Both the position numbers and the translations under genes were made by a program. Shown here in pieces: positions 37,314 to 49,480 of a DNA stretch of 54,111 bases. The notes under the pieces were generated by a model. It was not told where the DNA came from, made no database searches, and saw only the letters and a program-made list of their open reading frames with translations. Origin of the DNA: Inquilinus limosus DSM 16000 (GTDB lineage Bacteria; Pseudomonadota; Alphaproteobacteria; DSM-16000; Inquilinaceae); the NCBI RefSeq assembly GCF_000423185.1, contig NZ_AUHM01000035.1:34469-88579 (forward strand), written 5' to 3'. Every line of letters starts with the position of its first letter. Within the stretch, counting starts at the first letter, position 1.

Positions 37314-37386
37314 AGAATTATGACGACGGGGCGGCCCCGAATCGGTGTCGCTCCGGTTACACTAATTCTCAGAATAAGAAAATCAA
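37314..37386 (-). promoter_or_regulatory. Candidate NadQ operator and promoter of nadABC
   Basis: TAATTCT-C-AGAATAA at 37363-37377 is a near-perfect 15-bp palindrome. A further half-site AGAATTA is at 37314-37320. On the reverse strand the palindrome falls between a candidate -35 (TTGATT, 37381-37386) and -10 (TGTAAC, 37356-37361), a place suited to repression. Its neighbour nadA, and the presence of a nadQ-like gene in the same window, make NadQ the likely ligand. The spacer (19 bases) is long. Confidence 0.5.
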
Positions 37387-37502
37387 GGCTGCTTCGCTCA
37401 GGCCGCTGGACCGCGGCCCGAGCAGAGATGTTGTCACCGGCTGCGCGCGGCATCATCTCTCGACCAGCGCGGGCGAACCGAGCCGGCCCGAGGAAGAGCA
37501 CC

Positions 37503-37556
37503 ATGATCGCGACCGATCCAGCCGCCGGGCAGATTCGCCGGCTTCGCCGCCGATGA
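37503..37556 (+). CDS. Possible 17-residue leader peptide before the histidine kinase
   Basis: ATG 37503 is preceded by a good ribosome-binding site (GAGGAAGAG) and encodes [17 protein letters not shown], ending in a TGA that overlaps the kinase ATG at 37553 (ATGA). The kinase ATG itself has no good Shine-Dalgarno, so translation of the short leader may be needed to start the kinase. It could also be chance. Confidence 0.35.
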   Translation: MIATDPAAGQIRRLRRR

Positions 37557-39118
37557 CCGCCGTCCCGACCGCCGGGCTCCGGTCAGGCTTCGCCGCGCGG
37601 GCCTGGACCGGACGCGAGCGGCTCATGCCGCTGCTGACCGCGGCCCTCGCCCTCGCCATCTTCCTGTTCGATACCTTCAGCCCGATGAAGATCGCGGTGG
37701 CAGTGCTCTACGCCATCGTCATCCTGATGTCGGTCGGCTTTCTCGACCGCCGCGGCGTCCTGTTGGTGGCGCTCGGCTGCGGCGGGCTGACGGTCGTCGG
37801 CTTCCTGGTCGGGCTGCGGCACACCGGCTTCGAGGCGCATCTCCTGCGCGGCATCGTCAGCCTGTCGGCCATCGCCATCGCCACCGCGCTGGCCCAGCGC
37901 AGCCAGGCGGCGACCGCGGTGCTGCGCGACAGCGAACGGCGCTGGCGCGGCATCTTCCAGTCGGTCGGCGTGGCGATCTGGGAGGAGGACTTCACCCAGG
38001 TCCGGCGCCTGTTCGACGACCTCGCCCGACAGGGCGTCACCGACCTGCCGCGCCGGCTGGAGGAAGACCCCGACCTGGTCGAACGCTGCATCGCGCTGAT
38101 GCAGACCGTCGACGTCAACGAAGCCGCCATCCGGCTGGTCGGTGCCGCGGGTGCCGCCCAGGCCATCTCCGAACGCTGGCGCGTCCTGCTGCCCGAGACC
38201 GTCCGGACCTGGCGCGACCTGCTGATCGCCCTGGCGGAGGGGCGGCCGTCCTTCGCTGGCGAGACAGTGCTGCGGACCATCGCCGGCGAGCGGCGGTCAA
38301 TCCTGATCGCGGCGACCTTCCCGGCCGACGGCGCCCGGCCCACCGGCCTCTTGAGCGCCGTCGATATCACCGAGCGGAACCGGGCCGAGCGGGCGCTGGC
38401 CGAGGCCCGGGCGGAGCTGGCGCATGTCTCCCGCGTGGTCACGCTCGGCGAGCTGACGGCGTCGATCGCGCATGAGGTGAAGCAGCCGCTGGCCGCGATC
38501 GTCACCGACGGCCAGGCCTGCCTGCGCTGGCTCGACCGGCCGGTGCCGGATCTCGGCGAGGCCCGGGCCTGCGCCGGCCGGATCGTCGGCGAGGCCAATC
38601 GCGCCGACCATGTCGTGCAGAGGCTGCGCAACCTGACCCGCAAGGCGGCTCCGGAGCGGGCCGCGGTCGACCTCAACGCCGTCGTCGACGAGGTGGTCGA
38701 GCTGATGCGGCGCGAGATCGCCGACCACCGCGTGACGCTGCATACCCGGCTCGCGCCCGGGCTGCCGCCGGTGCCGGCCGACCGCATCCAGCTGCAGCAG
38801 GTCTTGATCAATCTCGTGGTCAACGCCATCCAGGCGATGGCGGAGACGCCCCGCCGCGACCTCACGATCGAGACCCGGACCGATTCCGCGCGGGAGGTGC
38901 TGGTCCTGGTCGGCGACAGCGGCATCGGCCTGGAGCCCGAGGCGATGGAGCATCTCTTCACCCCCTTCCGCACGACCAAGCCCGGCGGCATGGGCCTGGG
39001 GCTGTCGATCTGCCGCTCCATCGCCGAAGCCCATGGCGGGCGGATCTGGGCATCGCGCAACGCCGAGGTGGGGGTGACCTTCCATGTGGCCCTGCCGGCG
39101 GCCGGGAGGCAAGCATGA
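37553..39118 (+). CDS. Membrane-bound sensor histidine kinase (FixL-like subfamily)
   Basis: 521 residues. Four or so hydrophobic helices in the first 120 residues ([16 protein letters not shown] to [16 protein letters not shown]), a PAS-like region (about 130-280), a dimerisation/phosphoacceptor domain with [23 protein letters not shown], and an HATPase domain with [25 protein letters not shown] and [19 protein letters not shown]. The stop overlaps the response-regulator start (ATGA), so they form a two-component pair. The signal is unknown. Its 3' end faces the oxalate/formate operon, which is a plausible but unproven target. Confidence 0.9.
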   Translation: MTAVPTAGLRSGFAARAWTGRERLMPLLTAALALAIFLFDTFSPMKIAVAVLYAIVILMSVGFLDRRGVLLVALGCGGLTVVGFLVGLRHTGFEAHLLRGIVSLSAIAIATALAQRSQAATAVLRDSERRWRGIFQSVGVAIWEEDFTQVRRLFDDLARQGVTDLPRRLEEDPDLVERCIALMQTVDVNEAAIRLVGAAGAAQAISERWRVLLPETVRTWRDLLIALAEGRPSFAGETVLRTIAGERRSILIAATFPADGARPTGLLSAVDITERNRAERALAEARAELAHVSRVVTLGELTASIAHEVKQPLAAIVTDGQACLRWLDRPVPDLGEARACAGRIVGEANRADHVVQRLRNLTRKAAPERAAVDLNAVVDEVVELMRREIADHRVTLHTRLAPGLPPVPADRIQLQQVLINLVVNAIQAMAETPRRDLTIETRTDSAREVLVLVGDSGIGLEPEAMEHLFTPFRTTKPGGMGLGLSICRSIAEAHGGRIWASRNAEVGVTFHVALPAAGRQA

Positions 39119-39736
39119 CGCAGGCAACGGCCGAGGCGCCGCTGGTGCTGGTGGTGGATGACGAGGCCGCGGTCCGTACCGCGCTGGACAGCCTGCTGCG
39201 CTCGGTCGGCTTCCGGGTGGCCTGCTTCGCATCGCCGGAGGAGTTCCTGCGCAGCCAGCAGGCGCCGTCGGCCAGCTGCCTGGTGCTCGACATCCGGCTG
39301 CAGATCGCGAGCGGCCTGGACTTCCAGGCGCAGCTGGCCCGGGACGGGGTCCGCATCCCGGTCGTGTTCATGACCGGGCACGGCGATATCCCGATGAGCA
39401 TCCGGGCGATGAAAGCCGGCGCGGTCGATTTTCTGACCAAGCCGTTCCGGGACCAGGATATGCTCGACGCCGTCGCCGCGGCGGTCGCGCGCGACCGGGA
39501 ACGGCGGGCGGCGGAGCAACGCGCGGCGGAGATCGCCGGCCGGTACGAGACCCTGACCCCGCGCGAGCGGCAGGTCATGGCCCTGGTCGCGTCCGGGCTG
39601 ATGAACAAGGAGATCGCCGGGCGGCTCGGCCTCAGCGAGATCACGGTCAAGATCCACCGCGGCCAGGTGATGCGGAAGATGGCGGTACGGTCGGTCGCCG
39701 ACCTGGTGCGCATCGCCGACGCGATGGACCGCCGGT

Positions 39737-39756
<20 letters not shown>
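39115..39756 (+). CDS. FixJ/NarL-type response regulator
   Basis: 213 residues. Receiver domain with acidic DDE near residue 13, phospho-acceptor Asp in LVLDIRLQ, conserved [26 protein letters not shown] (Thr and Lys switch residues), a charged linker, and a LuxR-type HTH ([36 protein letters not shown]). It pairs with the preceding kinase. Its last 20 bases overlap the end of the convergent FdhF/YdeP-type gene. Confidence 0.92.
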
Positions 39757-42031
<2,275 letters not shown>

Positions 42032-42053
42032 CGGGGTGCTCCTCGGATCGGGG

Positions 42054-42878
42054 TCAGGCGCGCGGCAGGGCGTTGGATGGCTGGACGGCCGGGGCGGGGG
42101 CCTCGACCTTCCGCTCGGCGCCGCGCTCCTGCAGCCAATAGCCCAGCCCGACCATCAGCCCGCCGCCGGCGAGGTTGCCGAGCGTCACCCACACCAGGTT
42201 GTGCACGGCGCCGCCGAGCGTGACCGTCTCCGGATGCTCGCCCATCAGGGCCAGGGCGAAGACGAACATGTTGGCGACCGAATGCTCGAAGCCGCAGGCA
42301 ACGAAGATCGCGATCGGCCAGAAGATCAGTGCGATCTTGGCGGCATCGTTCTCGGTGCGGCCACACATCCAGATGGCCAGGCAGACCAGCCAGTTGCACA
42401 GGAGGCCGCGGGCGAACAGCTCATAGCCGGGCGCGGCCATCTTGGCGGCGGCGACGGTGAAGAACTCGCTGCTGCCGTCGGTCAGCAGCACGCCGCCGCC
42501 GGCCATGTGCAGCAGCGCCGCCAGCACCGCCGCGCCGACCAGGTTGCCGAGCCAGCAGGCGATCCAGACGCGCAGCATGTCGCCCACGCCGCTGTCGCCG
42601 CGCAGCGCGGCGAAGGGCATGTACATGGCGGTGCCGGTGAACAGCTCCGACCCCGCGAAGACGACGATGGTCAGGGCCGAGGCGAAGACCGCGCCCATCA
42701 CCAGATGCGACCAGGACGGGTCGGCATGGGCGCCGACGGTGAACATGAAGATGTCGCCGAAGCCGATATAGGCGCCGGCCAGGGCCGAGCCGATCAGGAA
42801 GCTCAGCAGATGGGCCCTGACCATGTCGGCCTTGTGCGCCCCGGCCTCGGCGTATCTGGCAATGGTGTCGCGGTACAT
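42054..42878 (-). CDS. Formate/nitrite transporter family channel (FocA/NirC)
   Basis: 274 residues with six hydrophobic segments. ADMVRAHLLSFLIGSALAGAYIGFGDIF, SELFTGTAMYMPFAALRG, LLCNWLVCLAIWMCGR and ACGFEHSVANMF (with the conserved pore His) are typical FNT family elements. It should form a pentameric inner-membrane channel for formate or nitrite. Its place between oxalate decarboxylase (41 bases) and the FdhF-type gene (22 bases) supports formate. Confidence 0.88.
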   Translation of the reverse strand: MYRDTIARYAEAGAHKADMVRAHLLSFLIGSALAGAYIGFGDIFMFTVGAHADPSWSHLVMGAVFASALTIVVFAGSELFTGTAMYMPFAALRGDSGVGDMLRVWIACWLGNLVGAAVLAALLHMAGGGVLLTDGSSEFFTVAAAKMAAPGYELFARGLLCNWLVCLAIWMCGRTENDAAKIALIFWPIAIFVACGFEHSVANMFVFALALMGEHPETVTLGGAVHNLVWVTLGNLAGGGLMVGLGYWLQERGAERKVEAPAPAVQPSNALPRA

Positions 42879-42919
42879 CGCCGGTCTTCTCCTTCACGGC
42901 GCCGAATGTCGTCGCCGGC

Positions 42920-44143
42920 TCAGCCGGCGACGACCGGGGTCTTGTCCTTGCGCAGCGCGTCCATCACCGCCTTGTCCAGATTGAGATGGCCCTGCACCAG
43001 CTCCGGCGGGGTCAGCGCCAGCCACTGGTCGAGCGAGATGTCGGCGTAGTGGTCGCTCTTGAACATCTCGAGGAAGCGCAGCGTGGTGCTGCCGGTGTTC
43101 TCGATGTAGTGGCCCATGGCAAAGGGCACGAAGCCGACATCGCCGGCCGTGAAGTCGAAGGTGCGGGCGGTGCCGACGGCGCCGAACACGCCCATGCGGC
43201 CCTGGCCCTCGATGTAGTACTGCCACTCGTCGGCATTCGGGTGCCAGTGCAGCTCGCGCATGCCGCCGGGCTCGATCTCGACCAGCGCCGCGGCGATGGT
43301 CTTGGAGACGGGGAACACCGAGGAGTCGGTGATCCGGACGGTGCCGCCCTTGGTCTTGATCGGGTCCTGCGCCATCATCCGGTGGCTGAAGGTCTGCGGC
43401 ACCGGCGTCGCCCCGGCGATCTTGTCGCCGGCCAGCGGTCCGGGGATCGGCAGGTTGAAGATGTAGCGCTCGCGCGGGTCCGGCGTGTGGCCGAAATATT
43501 TCGTGTCGACGCCGAAGTTCTTGCCCAGCACCGAGGCCGGCACGTGCTTGAACCAGTCGCTCAGCAGGAAGGTGCTGTCCTCGTCGAACTCGCCGTCGTC
43601 GAAGACCAGCAGGAACTCGCAGCCGTCCTTGCCGAGGCCCTGGATGGAATGCGGGATGCCGGACGGAAAGTACCAGAGGTCGCCGAGGCCGACATCGTCG
43701 ACGAAGTTGTTGCCGGCGGCATCGACCGCGGTGATCCGCGCTTCGCCATACAGCATGTAGGCCCATTCGGCCTGCTTGTGCCAGTGCAGCTCGCGGGTGC
43801 CGCCGGCGTTCAGGCGCATGTTGACGCCGGCGATGGTCTTGGAGATGCCGAGCTCGCGCACCGTGACCTGGCGGGTCCAGCCGCCCTCCTCCTGGCGCAC
43901 ATGCGAGTCGGAGAAGGAGAAGCGGAGATTCGGCAGCGTGCCGCTGTCGGTCCGCGGCGGGTTCAGGATGTCCGGGCTCTCGGCGGCGCGCATCGCGTCC
44001 TTCGGGCCGGGGTCGGTGCCGCCGCGGCCGGGAGTCATCGGCTGCGGCACGGCCGCGGTCTGGGCCTGCGCGCCGGTGGCGGCGACGGCGAGGCCGCCTG
44101 CGGCCATGGTGCCGAGGGCGGCGCGGCGGGTGAACAGGGTCAT
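42920..44143 (-). CDS. oxdC: Oxalate decarboxylase (bicupin), Tat-exported
   Basis: Manganese enzyme splitting oxalate to formate and CO2 (EC 4.1.1.2). 407 residues. Twin-arginine signal [17 protein letters not shown], cleavage near AQA-Q (28). Cupin 1 ligands H120, H122, E126, H165 ([15 protein letters not shown]); cupin 2 ligands H299, H301, E306, H345 ([16 protein letters not shown]). The lid over the N-terminal site reads DEDST at 187-191 and keeps the catalytic Glu (E188) that separates decarboxylase from oxidase. First gene of the operon with the formate channel and FdhF-type protein. The reaction would take place in the periplasm and consume a proton. Confidence 0.9.
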   Translation of the reverse strand: MTLFTRRAALGTMAAGGLAVAATGAQAQTAAVPQPMTPGRGGTDPGPKDAMRAAESPDILNPPRTDSGTLPNLRFSFSDSHVRQEEGGWTRQVTVRELGISKTIAGVNMRLNAGGTRELHWHKQAEWAYMLYGEARITAVDAAGNNFVDDVGLGDLWYFPSGIPHSIQGLGKDGCEFLLVFDDGEFDEDSTFLLSDWFKHVPASVLGKNFGVDTKYFGHTPDPRERYIFNLPIPGPLAGDKIAGATPVPQTFSHRMMAQDPIKTKGGTVRITDSSVFPVSKTIAAALVEIEPGGMRELHWHPNADEWQYYIEGQGRMGVFGAVGTARTFDFTAGDVGFVPFAMGHYIENTGSTTLRFLEMFKSDHYADISLDQWLALTPPELVQGHLNLDKAVMDALRKDKTPVVAG

Positions 44144-44633
44144 GTGTTCCTCCAGTCCTTCGTGGTCCCGGCTTTTCAGGAGCCGGACCGCACGCCGCGG
44201 GGCATGGCCGACGCGGCGGCGTCATCGGATCCACGCGTCGATCGTCTTCCCGGGAGGCGGCGAGGTGGAGGTCGGGACGACAGGGCGTCGGGGCCTCGCC
44301 TGCGCCTTCGGCCGAGGCCGATTGGCACGCTGGCTCGGCGGTCGGGGTGGGCCGTTGCCGTTCCGGCCGTCGATGCCCCGGAAGGAAACGCCCTTTACGC
44401 GGCCCGCACCATCATATTGGCGGTTCGCCTCGTAACCGCGGGCGGTGCCATGAGCCATACCTTGGTATAGGCGAGCCGATCGACAGCACGCTCCGTGGGC
44501 GTTGAGCACCGGCCGGCCCGCCGCCTAGATTGGCACAGGGGCAGAGGGGCGCCGCGGCACGCCCGAAGTTGTCCGCAGCAGGTCCGGCCGGGCCGCTGGC
44601 GCTCCGGCCGGATGCGATCGCAGGAGAGAGACC
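44144..44633. other. 490-bp divergent intergenic region between oxalate and aldo/keto reductase genes
   Basis: No convincing gene. It holds the promoters of the oxalate operon (reverse) and the reductase (forward). The clearest structure is the inverted repeat CCATACC-TT-GGTATAGG at 44455-44470 (one mismatch), about 310 bases before oxdC and 165 bases before the reductase start: a possible operator. A TGGCAC at 44531 has no matching -12 element for sigma-54. Confidence 0.5.
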
Positions 44634-45593
44634 GTGGAACTGCGCAATCTCGGCCGGTCCGGCCTCCGGGTCGGGCCGCTGGCCTTCGGCGGCAACGTCT
44701 TCGGCTGGACTGTGGACGAGGCGACCTCGTTCCGCCTGCTCGACGCCTTCGTCGATGCCGGGCTGAACCTGATCGACACCGCCGACGTCTATTCGCATTG
44801 GGCGCCCGGCAACAAGGGCGGCGAATCGGAGACCGTCATCGGCCGCTGGCTGAAGCGCAGTGGCAAGCGCGACCGGGTGGTGATTGCCACCAAGGTCGGC
44901 GGCGAGATGCCGGGCCGGCCGCCGCGGAAGGACCTGTCAGCAGCCTGGATCCGCGAGGAGGTAGAGAACTCGCTGCGCCGGCTGCAGACCGATGTGATCG
45001 ACCTGTATCAGTCGCATTGGGACGACCCGGAGACGCCGCAGGAGGAGACGCTGGGCGCCTATGCCGAGCTGATCCGGGCTGGCAAGGTGCGGGCGATCGG
45101 CGCCTCGAACTTCTCGGTCGAGCGTCTCGCCTCGGCCCTGATGCTCAGCGCCGAGAGCGGGCTGCCGCGCTACGAATCGCTGCAGCCGCATTACAACCTC
45201 TACGACCGTTCGGGCTATGAGGGGCCGCTCGAAGATCTGTGCCGGCGCGAGGAGATCGGCGTCATCACCTATTTCTCGCTCGCCGCCGGCTTCCTGACCG
45301 GCAAGTACCGCAGCGAGGCCGACCTGTCGCAGAGCGCCCGCGGCGGCCGCGGCATGAAGGACCGGCTGAACCCGCGCGGCCTGCGCATCCTCGACGCCCT
45401 CGACCAGGTGGCGAAGGCGCACGGCGTCCGCCCGGCCACGGTGGCGCTGGCCTGGCTGATCGCCCGGCCCGGCATCACCGCGCCGATCGCCAGCGCCACC
45501 AACCCGGAACAGCTGCAGGACCTGGTCGCCGCCACCCGTCTGACCCTCGCGGCCGACGAGATCCGGCTGCTGGACGAGGCCGGCCGGCAGTAG
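44634..45593 (+). CDS. Aldo/keto reductase
   Basis: NADPH-dependent oxidoreductase with a TIM-barrel fold, 319 residues. Catalytic tetrad visible: Asp and Tyr in NLIDTADVYSHW, Lys in VVIATKVGG, His in DLYQSHWDDPETP. IGASNFS and ITAPIASATNPEQLQD are the standard cofactor segments. The start is GTG 44634 with GGAGAGAG upstream. The natural carbonyl substrate is not predictable. It ends 3 bases from the convergent NadQ-like gene. Confidence 0.92.
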   Translation: MELRNLGRSGLRVGPLAFGGNVFGWTVDEATSFRLLDAFVDAGLNLIDTADVYSHWAPGNKGGESETVIGRWLKRSGKRDRVVIATKVGGEMPGRPPRKDLSAAWIREEVENSLRRLQTDVIDLYQSHWDDPETPQEETLGAYAELIRAGKVRAIGASNFSVERLASALMLSAESGLPRYESLQPHYNLYDRSGYEGPLEDLCRREEIGVITYFSLAAGFLTGKYRSEADLSQSARGGRGMKDRLNPRGLRILDALDQVAKAHGVRPATVALAWLIARPGITAPIASATNPEQLQDLVAATRLTLAADEIRLLDEAGRQ

Positions 45594-45596
45594 CCT

Positions 45597-46604
45597 TCAG
45601 CTAGGCCGGCGCGACAGCGGCAGCCTCACGCCCGGTTCCGGCAGCTCCTGCAGCACCTCGCGGCGGAAGCGGACCAGCCGGGCCGGGCGGCCGCCGGTCC
45701 CGCCGGCCACCTCGCCGGTCTCCTCCACCAGCCCCTGGCTGTCGACCAGGCGGCGGAAGTTGGGGGCGTGCAGGCGCAACCCCGCCAGAGCCTCGACCGT
45801 GCGCTGCAGCTGCGACAGGGTGAAGGTCGGCGGCATCAGCTCGAACACCACCGGCCGGTACTTGATCTTGCCGCGCAGCCGGCCGATCGCGGTGGCCAGG
45901 ATGCGGCGGTGGTCGGCCGCCATCGGCGCGCCTTCGGCCAGGGCCGGGCAGGCGGGGCCGCGGCCGTCCCGATGCGCCTCGGCGGCGAGGCCCGCCTCGT
46001 ACATCAGCTCGTAGCGCTCCAGCACCCGCTCCTCGCCCCAGGGCAGGCCGCCCAGGCCGAAGGCGATGCGCAGCCTGGCCTCGCGCCGCCGCCGTTCGGC
46101 GTCGCCGGCGGCGGCCGCGGCCCAGCCGGCCAGGGTCGCCTCGATCCGGTCCAGGAGGTCCGGGCGGCCGCCGCGCCGGTCCTCCCAGGGGAAGTGGTGG
46201 TACCAGTCGCTCCACAGGCTGTCGCCCCAGCCGGCCGGCGCGGCCTCGCGCAGCAGCGCCAGATAGCCGACCGACAGCACCCGGCCCGGCCCGGCCAGCT
46301 GCCGGTCGCGGTCGCCGAAGGTGTAGAGCTGCTCGACATAGCCCAGCGGCTGGCCGGTCTGCGCCTCGACCCAGGCGCGCAGCCCCAGCTCCAGCGTCCG
46401 GTGCTGCGGCTCCAGCGGGCCGGCGGGCAGGGTCGGGATGCCGTCCGGGCCGCGCAGCGCCAGCACGCGCGGCGTGTCGCCGGCCACCGCCACGACCACG
46501 GCCGACAGGTCGACGGTCACCCGGTCCTGGGCGGCCCGGCTTTGCGGGGCCCGGCTCGGGGGGGAATTTGGCGCCCGCGGCGCCTTGGCCGTCACGCCGG
46601 CCAT
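45597..46604 (-). CDS. nadQ: NadQ-like NUDIX/winged-helix transcriptional regulator
   Basis: 335 residues from ATG 46604 (an in-frame ATG at 46646 is possible). An N-terminal NUDIX-like domain (VTVDLSAVVVAVAGDTPRVLAL to YTFGDRDR) has a degenerate catalytic box, LRAWVEAQTGQ where REXXEEXG is expected, as in ligand-sensing NrtR/NadQ proteins. A middle helical region is followed by a winged-helix region with KYRPVVFELMPPTFTLSQLQ and LHAPNFRRLVDSQGLVEETG. NadQ represses de novo NAD genes in alphaproteobacteria. nadABC and a palindromic candidate operator lie 8 kb away in this window. Divergent to aspS. Confidence 0.8.
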   Translation of the reverse strand: MAGVTAKAPRAPNSPPSRAPQSRAAQDRVTVDLSAVVVAVAGDTPRVLALRGPDGIPTLPAGPLEPQHRTLELGLRAWVEAQTGQPLGYVEQLYTFGDRDRQLAGPGRVLSVGYLALLREAAPAGWGDSLWSDWYHHFPWEDRRGGRPDLLDRIEATLAGWAAAAAGDAERRRREARLRIAFGLGGLPWGEERVLERYELMYEAGLAAEAHRDGRGPACPALAEGAPMAADHRRILATAIGRLRGKIKYRPVVFELMPPTFTLSQLQRTVEALAGLRLHAPNFRRLVDSQGLVEETGEVAGGTGGRPARLVRFRREVLQELPEPGVRLPLSRRPS

Positions 46605-46792
46605 CGCGGATCCGAAGCCTCGACTCTCATGCCGCCAGGATAGCATGCGCGGGCGTCGCTTCGGTGACTCTCCGGGAGATACGGCGGGGATATGCCGACG
46701 GAAGAGGGCAGGGGCGTCGAGCCGCGGCTTGACAGGCCGGCGCGGGCAGTGTCACTGACCGGCGTTTCATGCCAAGGTCCGAGAGCGATCCC

Positions 46793-48592
46793 ATGCACCC
46801 CTACCGCACCCATACCTGCGGCCAGCTTCGTCCCGAACAGGCCGGCGAAACCGTCCGCCTGTCGGGCTGGGTCCATCGCAAGCGCGACCACGGCAATCTG
46901 CTGTTTCTCGACCTGCGCGACCATTACGGCGTGACGCAATGCGTGGTCGACACCGACAGCCCGCATTTCGCCGCGGCCGAGGCGGCGCGCGTCGAGAGCG
47001 TCGTCACCGTCACCGGCGTCGTGGTCCGGCGCAGCCCCGAGACCGTCAACGACAAGCTGCCGACCGGCGGCATCGAGGTGCGGATCAGCGAGTTCGCGCT
47101 GCAGTCCTCCGCCCAGGTGATCCCGCTGCAGGTGGCGTCGGACGAAGAGGCGGGCGAGGACATCCGCCTGCGCTACCGCTTCCTCGACCTGCGCCGGCAG
47201 AAGATGCAGCGCAACATCGTGCTGCGCAGCGAGGTCATCTCCTCGATCCGCCGCCGCATGATCGAGCAGGGCTTCCGCGAGTTCCAGACGCCGATCCTGA
47301 CGGCGTCGAGCCCGGAGGGCGCGCGCGACTTCCTGGTGCCGGCGCGGCAGCACCCCGGCAAGTTCTACGCCCTGCCGCAGGCGCCGCAGCAATTCAAGCA
47401 GCTGCTGATGGTGGCCGGCTTCGACCGCTACTTCCAGATCGCGCCCTGCTTCCGCGACGAGGACAGCCGCGCCGACCGGTCCCCGGGCGAGTTCTACCAG
47501 CTCGACTTCGAGATGAGCTACGTCACCCAGGAGGACGTGTTCCAGACGATCGAGCCGGTGCTGCGCGGCGTGTTCGAGGAGTTCTCGGACTTCACCGGCA
47601 CCAAGCGCGCGGTCACCGCCGGCGCCTTCCCGCGCATTCCCTATGCCGAGTCGATGCTGAAATACGGCAACGACAAGCCGGACCTGCGCAACCCGCTGGT
47701 GATCTGCGACGTCACCGCCGTCTTCGCCCGCGAGGACGTGACCTTCCGCGCCTTCAAGGGCGTGATCGAGAAGGGCGGCGTGGTGCGCGCCATCCGCGCG
47801 CCCAAGGTCGCGGACCGGCCGCGCAGCTTCTTCGACAAGCTGAACGGCTGGGCGCAGGAGCTGGGCGCGCCGGGCCTCGGCTACGTCGTGTTCGAGGCCG
47901 GCGCCGGCAAGGGGCCGATCGCCAAGTTCCTGGAGGCGGGCGCCCAGGCGGCGCTGCGCGAGGCGACCGGCGCCGAGGACGGCGACGCGGTGTTCTTCGT
48001 CGCCGACCTGGAGGCCGCGGCCGCCAAGCTGGCCGGCTTCGCCCGCACGAAGATCGGGCAGGAGCTGGAGCTGATCGACCCGAACCGTTACGAGTTCTGC
48101 TGGATCGTCGACTTCCCGATGTACGAGCTGAACGAGGAGACCGGGCAGATCGACTTCAGCCACAACCCGTTCTCGATGCCGCAGGGCGGGCTGGAGGCGC
48201 TGGAGTCGCAGGACCCGCTGACGATCAAGGCGTTCCAGTACGACATCGTCTGCAACGGCGTCGAGCTGTCCTCGGGCGCGATCCGGAACCACAAGCCGGA
48301 GATCATGATCAAGGCGTTCGAGATCGCCGGCTACAGCCGCGAGGTGCTGGAGGAGAAGTTCGGCGGCATGCTGTCGGCCTTCCGCTTCGGCGCCCCGCCG
48401 CATGGCGGCTCGGCCCCGGGCATCGACCGCATCGTCATGCTGCTGGCGGACGAGCCGAACATCCGCGAGGTCATCGCCTTCCCGATGAACCAGCGGGCCG
48501 AGGACCTGCTGATGGGCGCCCCGGCCGAGGTCGACCCGGCCCGGCTGAAGGAGCTGCACATCAAGCTGGACCTGCCGAAGAAGGCCGGCTGA
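46793..48592 (+). CDS. aspS: Aspartyl-tRNA synthetase
   Basis: Class II synthetase charging tRNA-Asp (EC 6.1.1.12), 599 residues, the usual bacterial size. OB-fold anticodon domain ([23 protein letters not shown]) at the N-terminus, motif 2 [19 protein letters not shown], the bacterial insertion (GAD) domain around 290-400, and motif 3 [25 protein letters not shown] 46793 gives the normal N-terminus [10 protein letters not shown]; an in-frame ATG eight codons upstream is less likely. Many alphaproteobacterial AspRS are non-discriminating (also tRNA-Asn); this cannot be decided here. Confidence 0.96.
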   Translation: MHPYRTHTCGQLRPEQAGETVRLSGWVHRKRDHGNLLFLDLRDHYGVTQCVVDTDSPHFAAAEAARVESVVTVTGVVVRRSPETVNDKLPTGGIEVRISEFALQSSAQVIPLQVASDEEAGEDIRLRYRFLDLRRQKMQRNIVLRSEVISSIRRRMIEQGFREFQTPILTASSPEGARDFLVPARQHPGKFYALPQAPQQFKQLLMVAGFDRYFQIAPCFRDEDSRADRSPGEFYQLDFEMSYVTQEDVFQTIEPVLRGVFEEFSDFTGTKRAVTAGAFPRIPYAESMLKYGNDKPDLRNPLVICDVTAVFAREDVTFRAFKGVIEKGGVVRAIRAPKVADRPRSFFDKLNGWAQELGAPGLGYVVFEAGAGKGPIAKFLEAGAQAALREATGAEDGDAVFFVADLEAAAAKLAGFARTKIGQELELIDPNRYEFCWIVDFPMYELNEETGQIDFSHNPFSMPQGGLEALESQDPLTIKAFQYDIVCNGVELSSGAIRNHKPEIMIKAFEIAGYSREVLEEKFGGMLSAFRFGAPPHGGSAPGIDRIVMLLADEPNIREVIAFPMNQRAEDLLMGAPAEVDPARLKELHIKLDLPKKAG

Positions 48593-48648
48593 CGGACCGC
48601 GGCGCCGCGGCGCTTGCATCCGTCCGCGGCTTCGGGCTGAGATGGCGC

Positions 48649-49464
48649 ATGTTCCGCACCGCGCCATCCGCCGCCCTCGCCCTTCTGCTGCTGTCCGGCA
48701 CCGCCCAGGCCGCGCCGGCGGTGGCGCTGCAGCCGCACCGGGCGGTGTATTCCCTGACGCTCGACATGACGCGGGGGCAGCGCAGCGTGATCTCGATCGA
48801 GGGCCGGATGGAGTACCGCTGGTCCGCCGCCTGCGACGGCTCCAGCTTCGAGCAGAACTATCAGGTGGCGATGGTCTACGCCTCGGGTGACACCATCACC
48901 CGAAAGACCCGCTATGCCGGCTGGGAATCGGCCGACGGGCAGGAGCTGACCTACAATCTCAGCTCCTCCACCAACGGCGAGGACAAGGAGGACATCCGGG
49001 GCACGGCGCGGCTCGACGAGGCCGGGGCCGGCGACGCGGTGTTCAAGTCGCCGCCCGACCTGTCGCAGGCGCTGCCGGCGGGCAGCCTGTTCCCGACCGC
49101 CCATATGCAGCGGCTGGTCGAGGCGATGCGCCAGGGCCGGCCGATCTTCACCGCCGGCTTCTTCGACGGCAGCTCCACCGACGGGCCGCAATATGTCAGC
49201 GTCGCGATCGGCCGCACGCAGCCGGGCGACCCCGCGGCCGACCCGCTGCTGCGCGGCCCGTCGCACCCGATCAACATGGCCTTCTTCAAGGTCGCCGAGG
49301 GGCAGGACAAGGCCGGCGAAGGCGCGGAGCTGCCCGAATACGAGCTGCGCCAGCGCCTGTTCGAGAACGGCATCGCCGACCGCATCGTCATCGACTACGG
49401 CGACTTCGCCATGGCGGCGAAGCTGGACACGCTGGAGCCGATCGCGCCGCCGCGCTGCGAGTGA
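48649..49464 (+). CDS. EipB/DUF1849-family periplasmic envelope-integrity protein
   Basis: 271 residues with a signal peptide ending near AQA-A (residue 22). PHRAVYSLTLDMTRGQRSVISIEGRMEYRW starts the beta-spiral domain. Two Cys, one in AACDGSSFEQNY and one three residues from the end (PPRCE), correspond to the conserved disulfide of EipB, a periplasmic protein needed for envelope integrity in Brucella. YELRQRLFENGIADRIVIDYGDF is strongly family-like. It follows aspS by 56 bases. Confidence 0.85.
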   Translation: MFRTAPSAALALLLLSGTAQAAPAVALQPHRAVYSLTLDMTRGQRSVISIEGRMEYRWSAACDGSSFEQNYQVAMVYASGDTITRKTRYAGWESADGQELTYNLSSSTNGEDKEDIRGTARLDEAGAGDAVFKSPPDLSQALPAGSLFPTAHMQRLVEAMRQGRPIFTAGFFDGSSTDGPQYVSVAIGRTQPGDPAADPLLRGPSHPINMAFFKVAEGQDKAGEGAELPEYELRQRLFENGIADRIVIDYGDFAMAAKLDTLEPIAPPRCE

Positions 49465-49480
49465 GAAAGCCTCAGTTCGC

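Noticed and set aside
44222-44509. 95-codon reverse frame upstream of oxdC
   Set aside because: Pro/Arg-rich, no ribosome-binding site or motif; more likely chance in a regulatory region.
44531-44546. Possible sigma-54 promoter (TGGCAC)
   Set aside because: The -12 half (TTGC) is not present at the required spacing.
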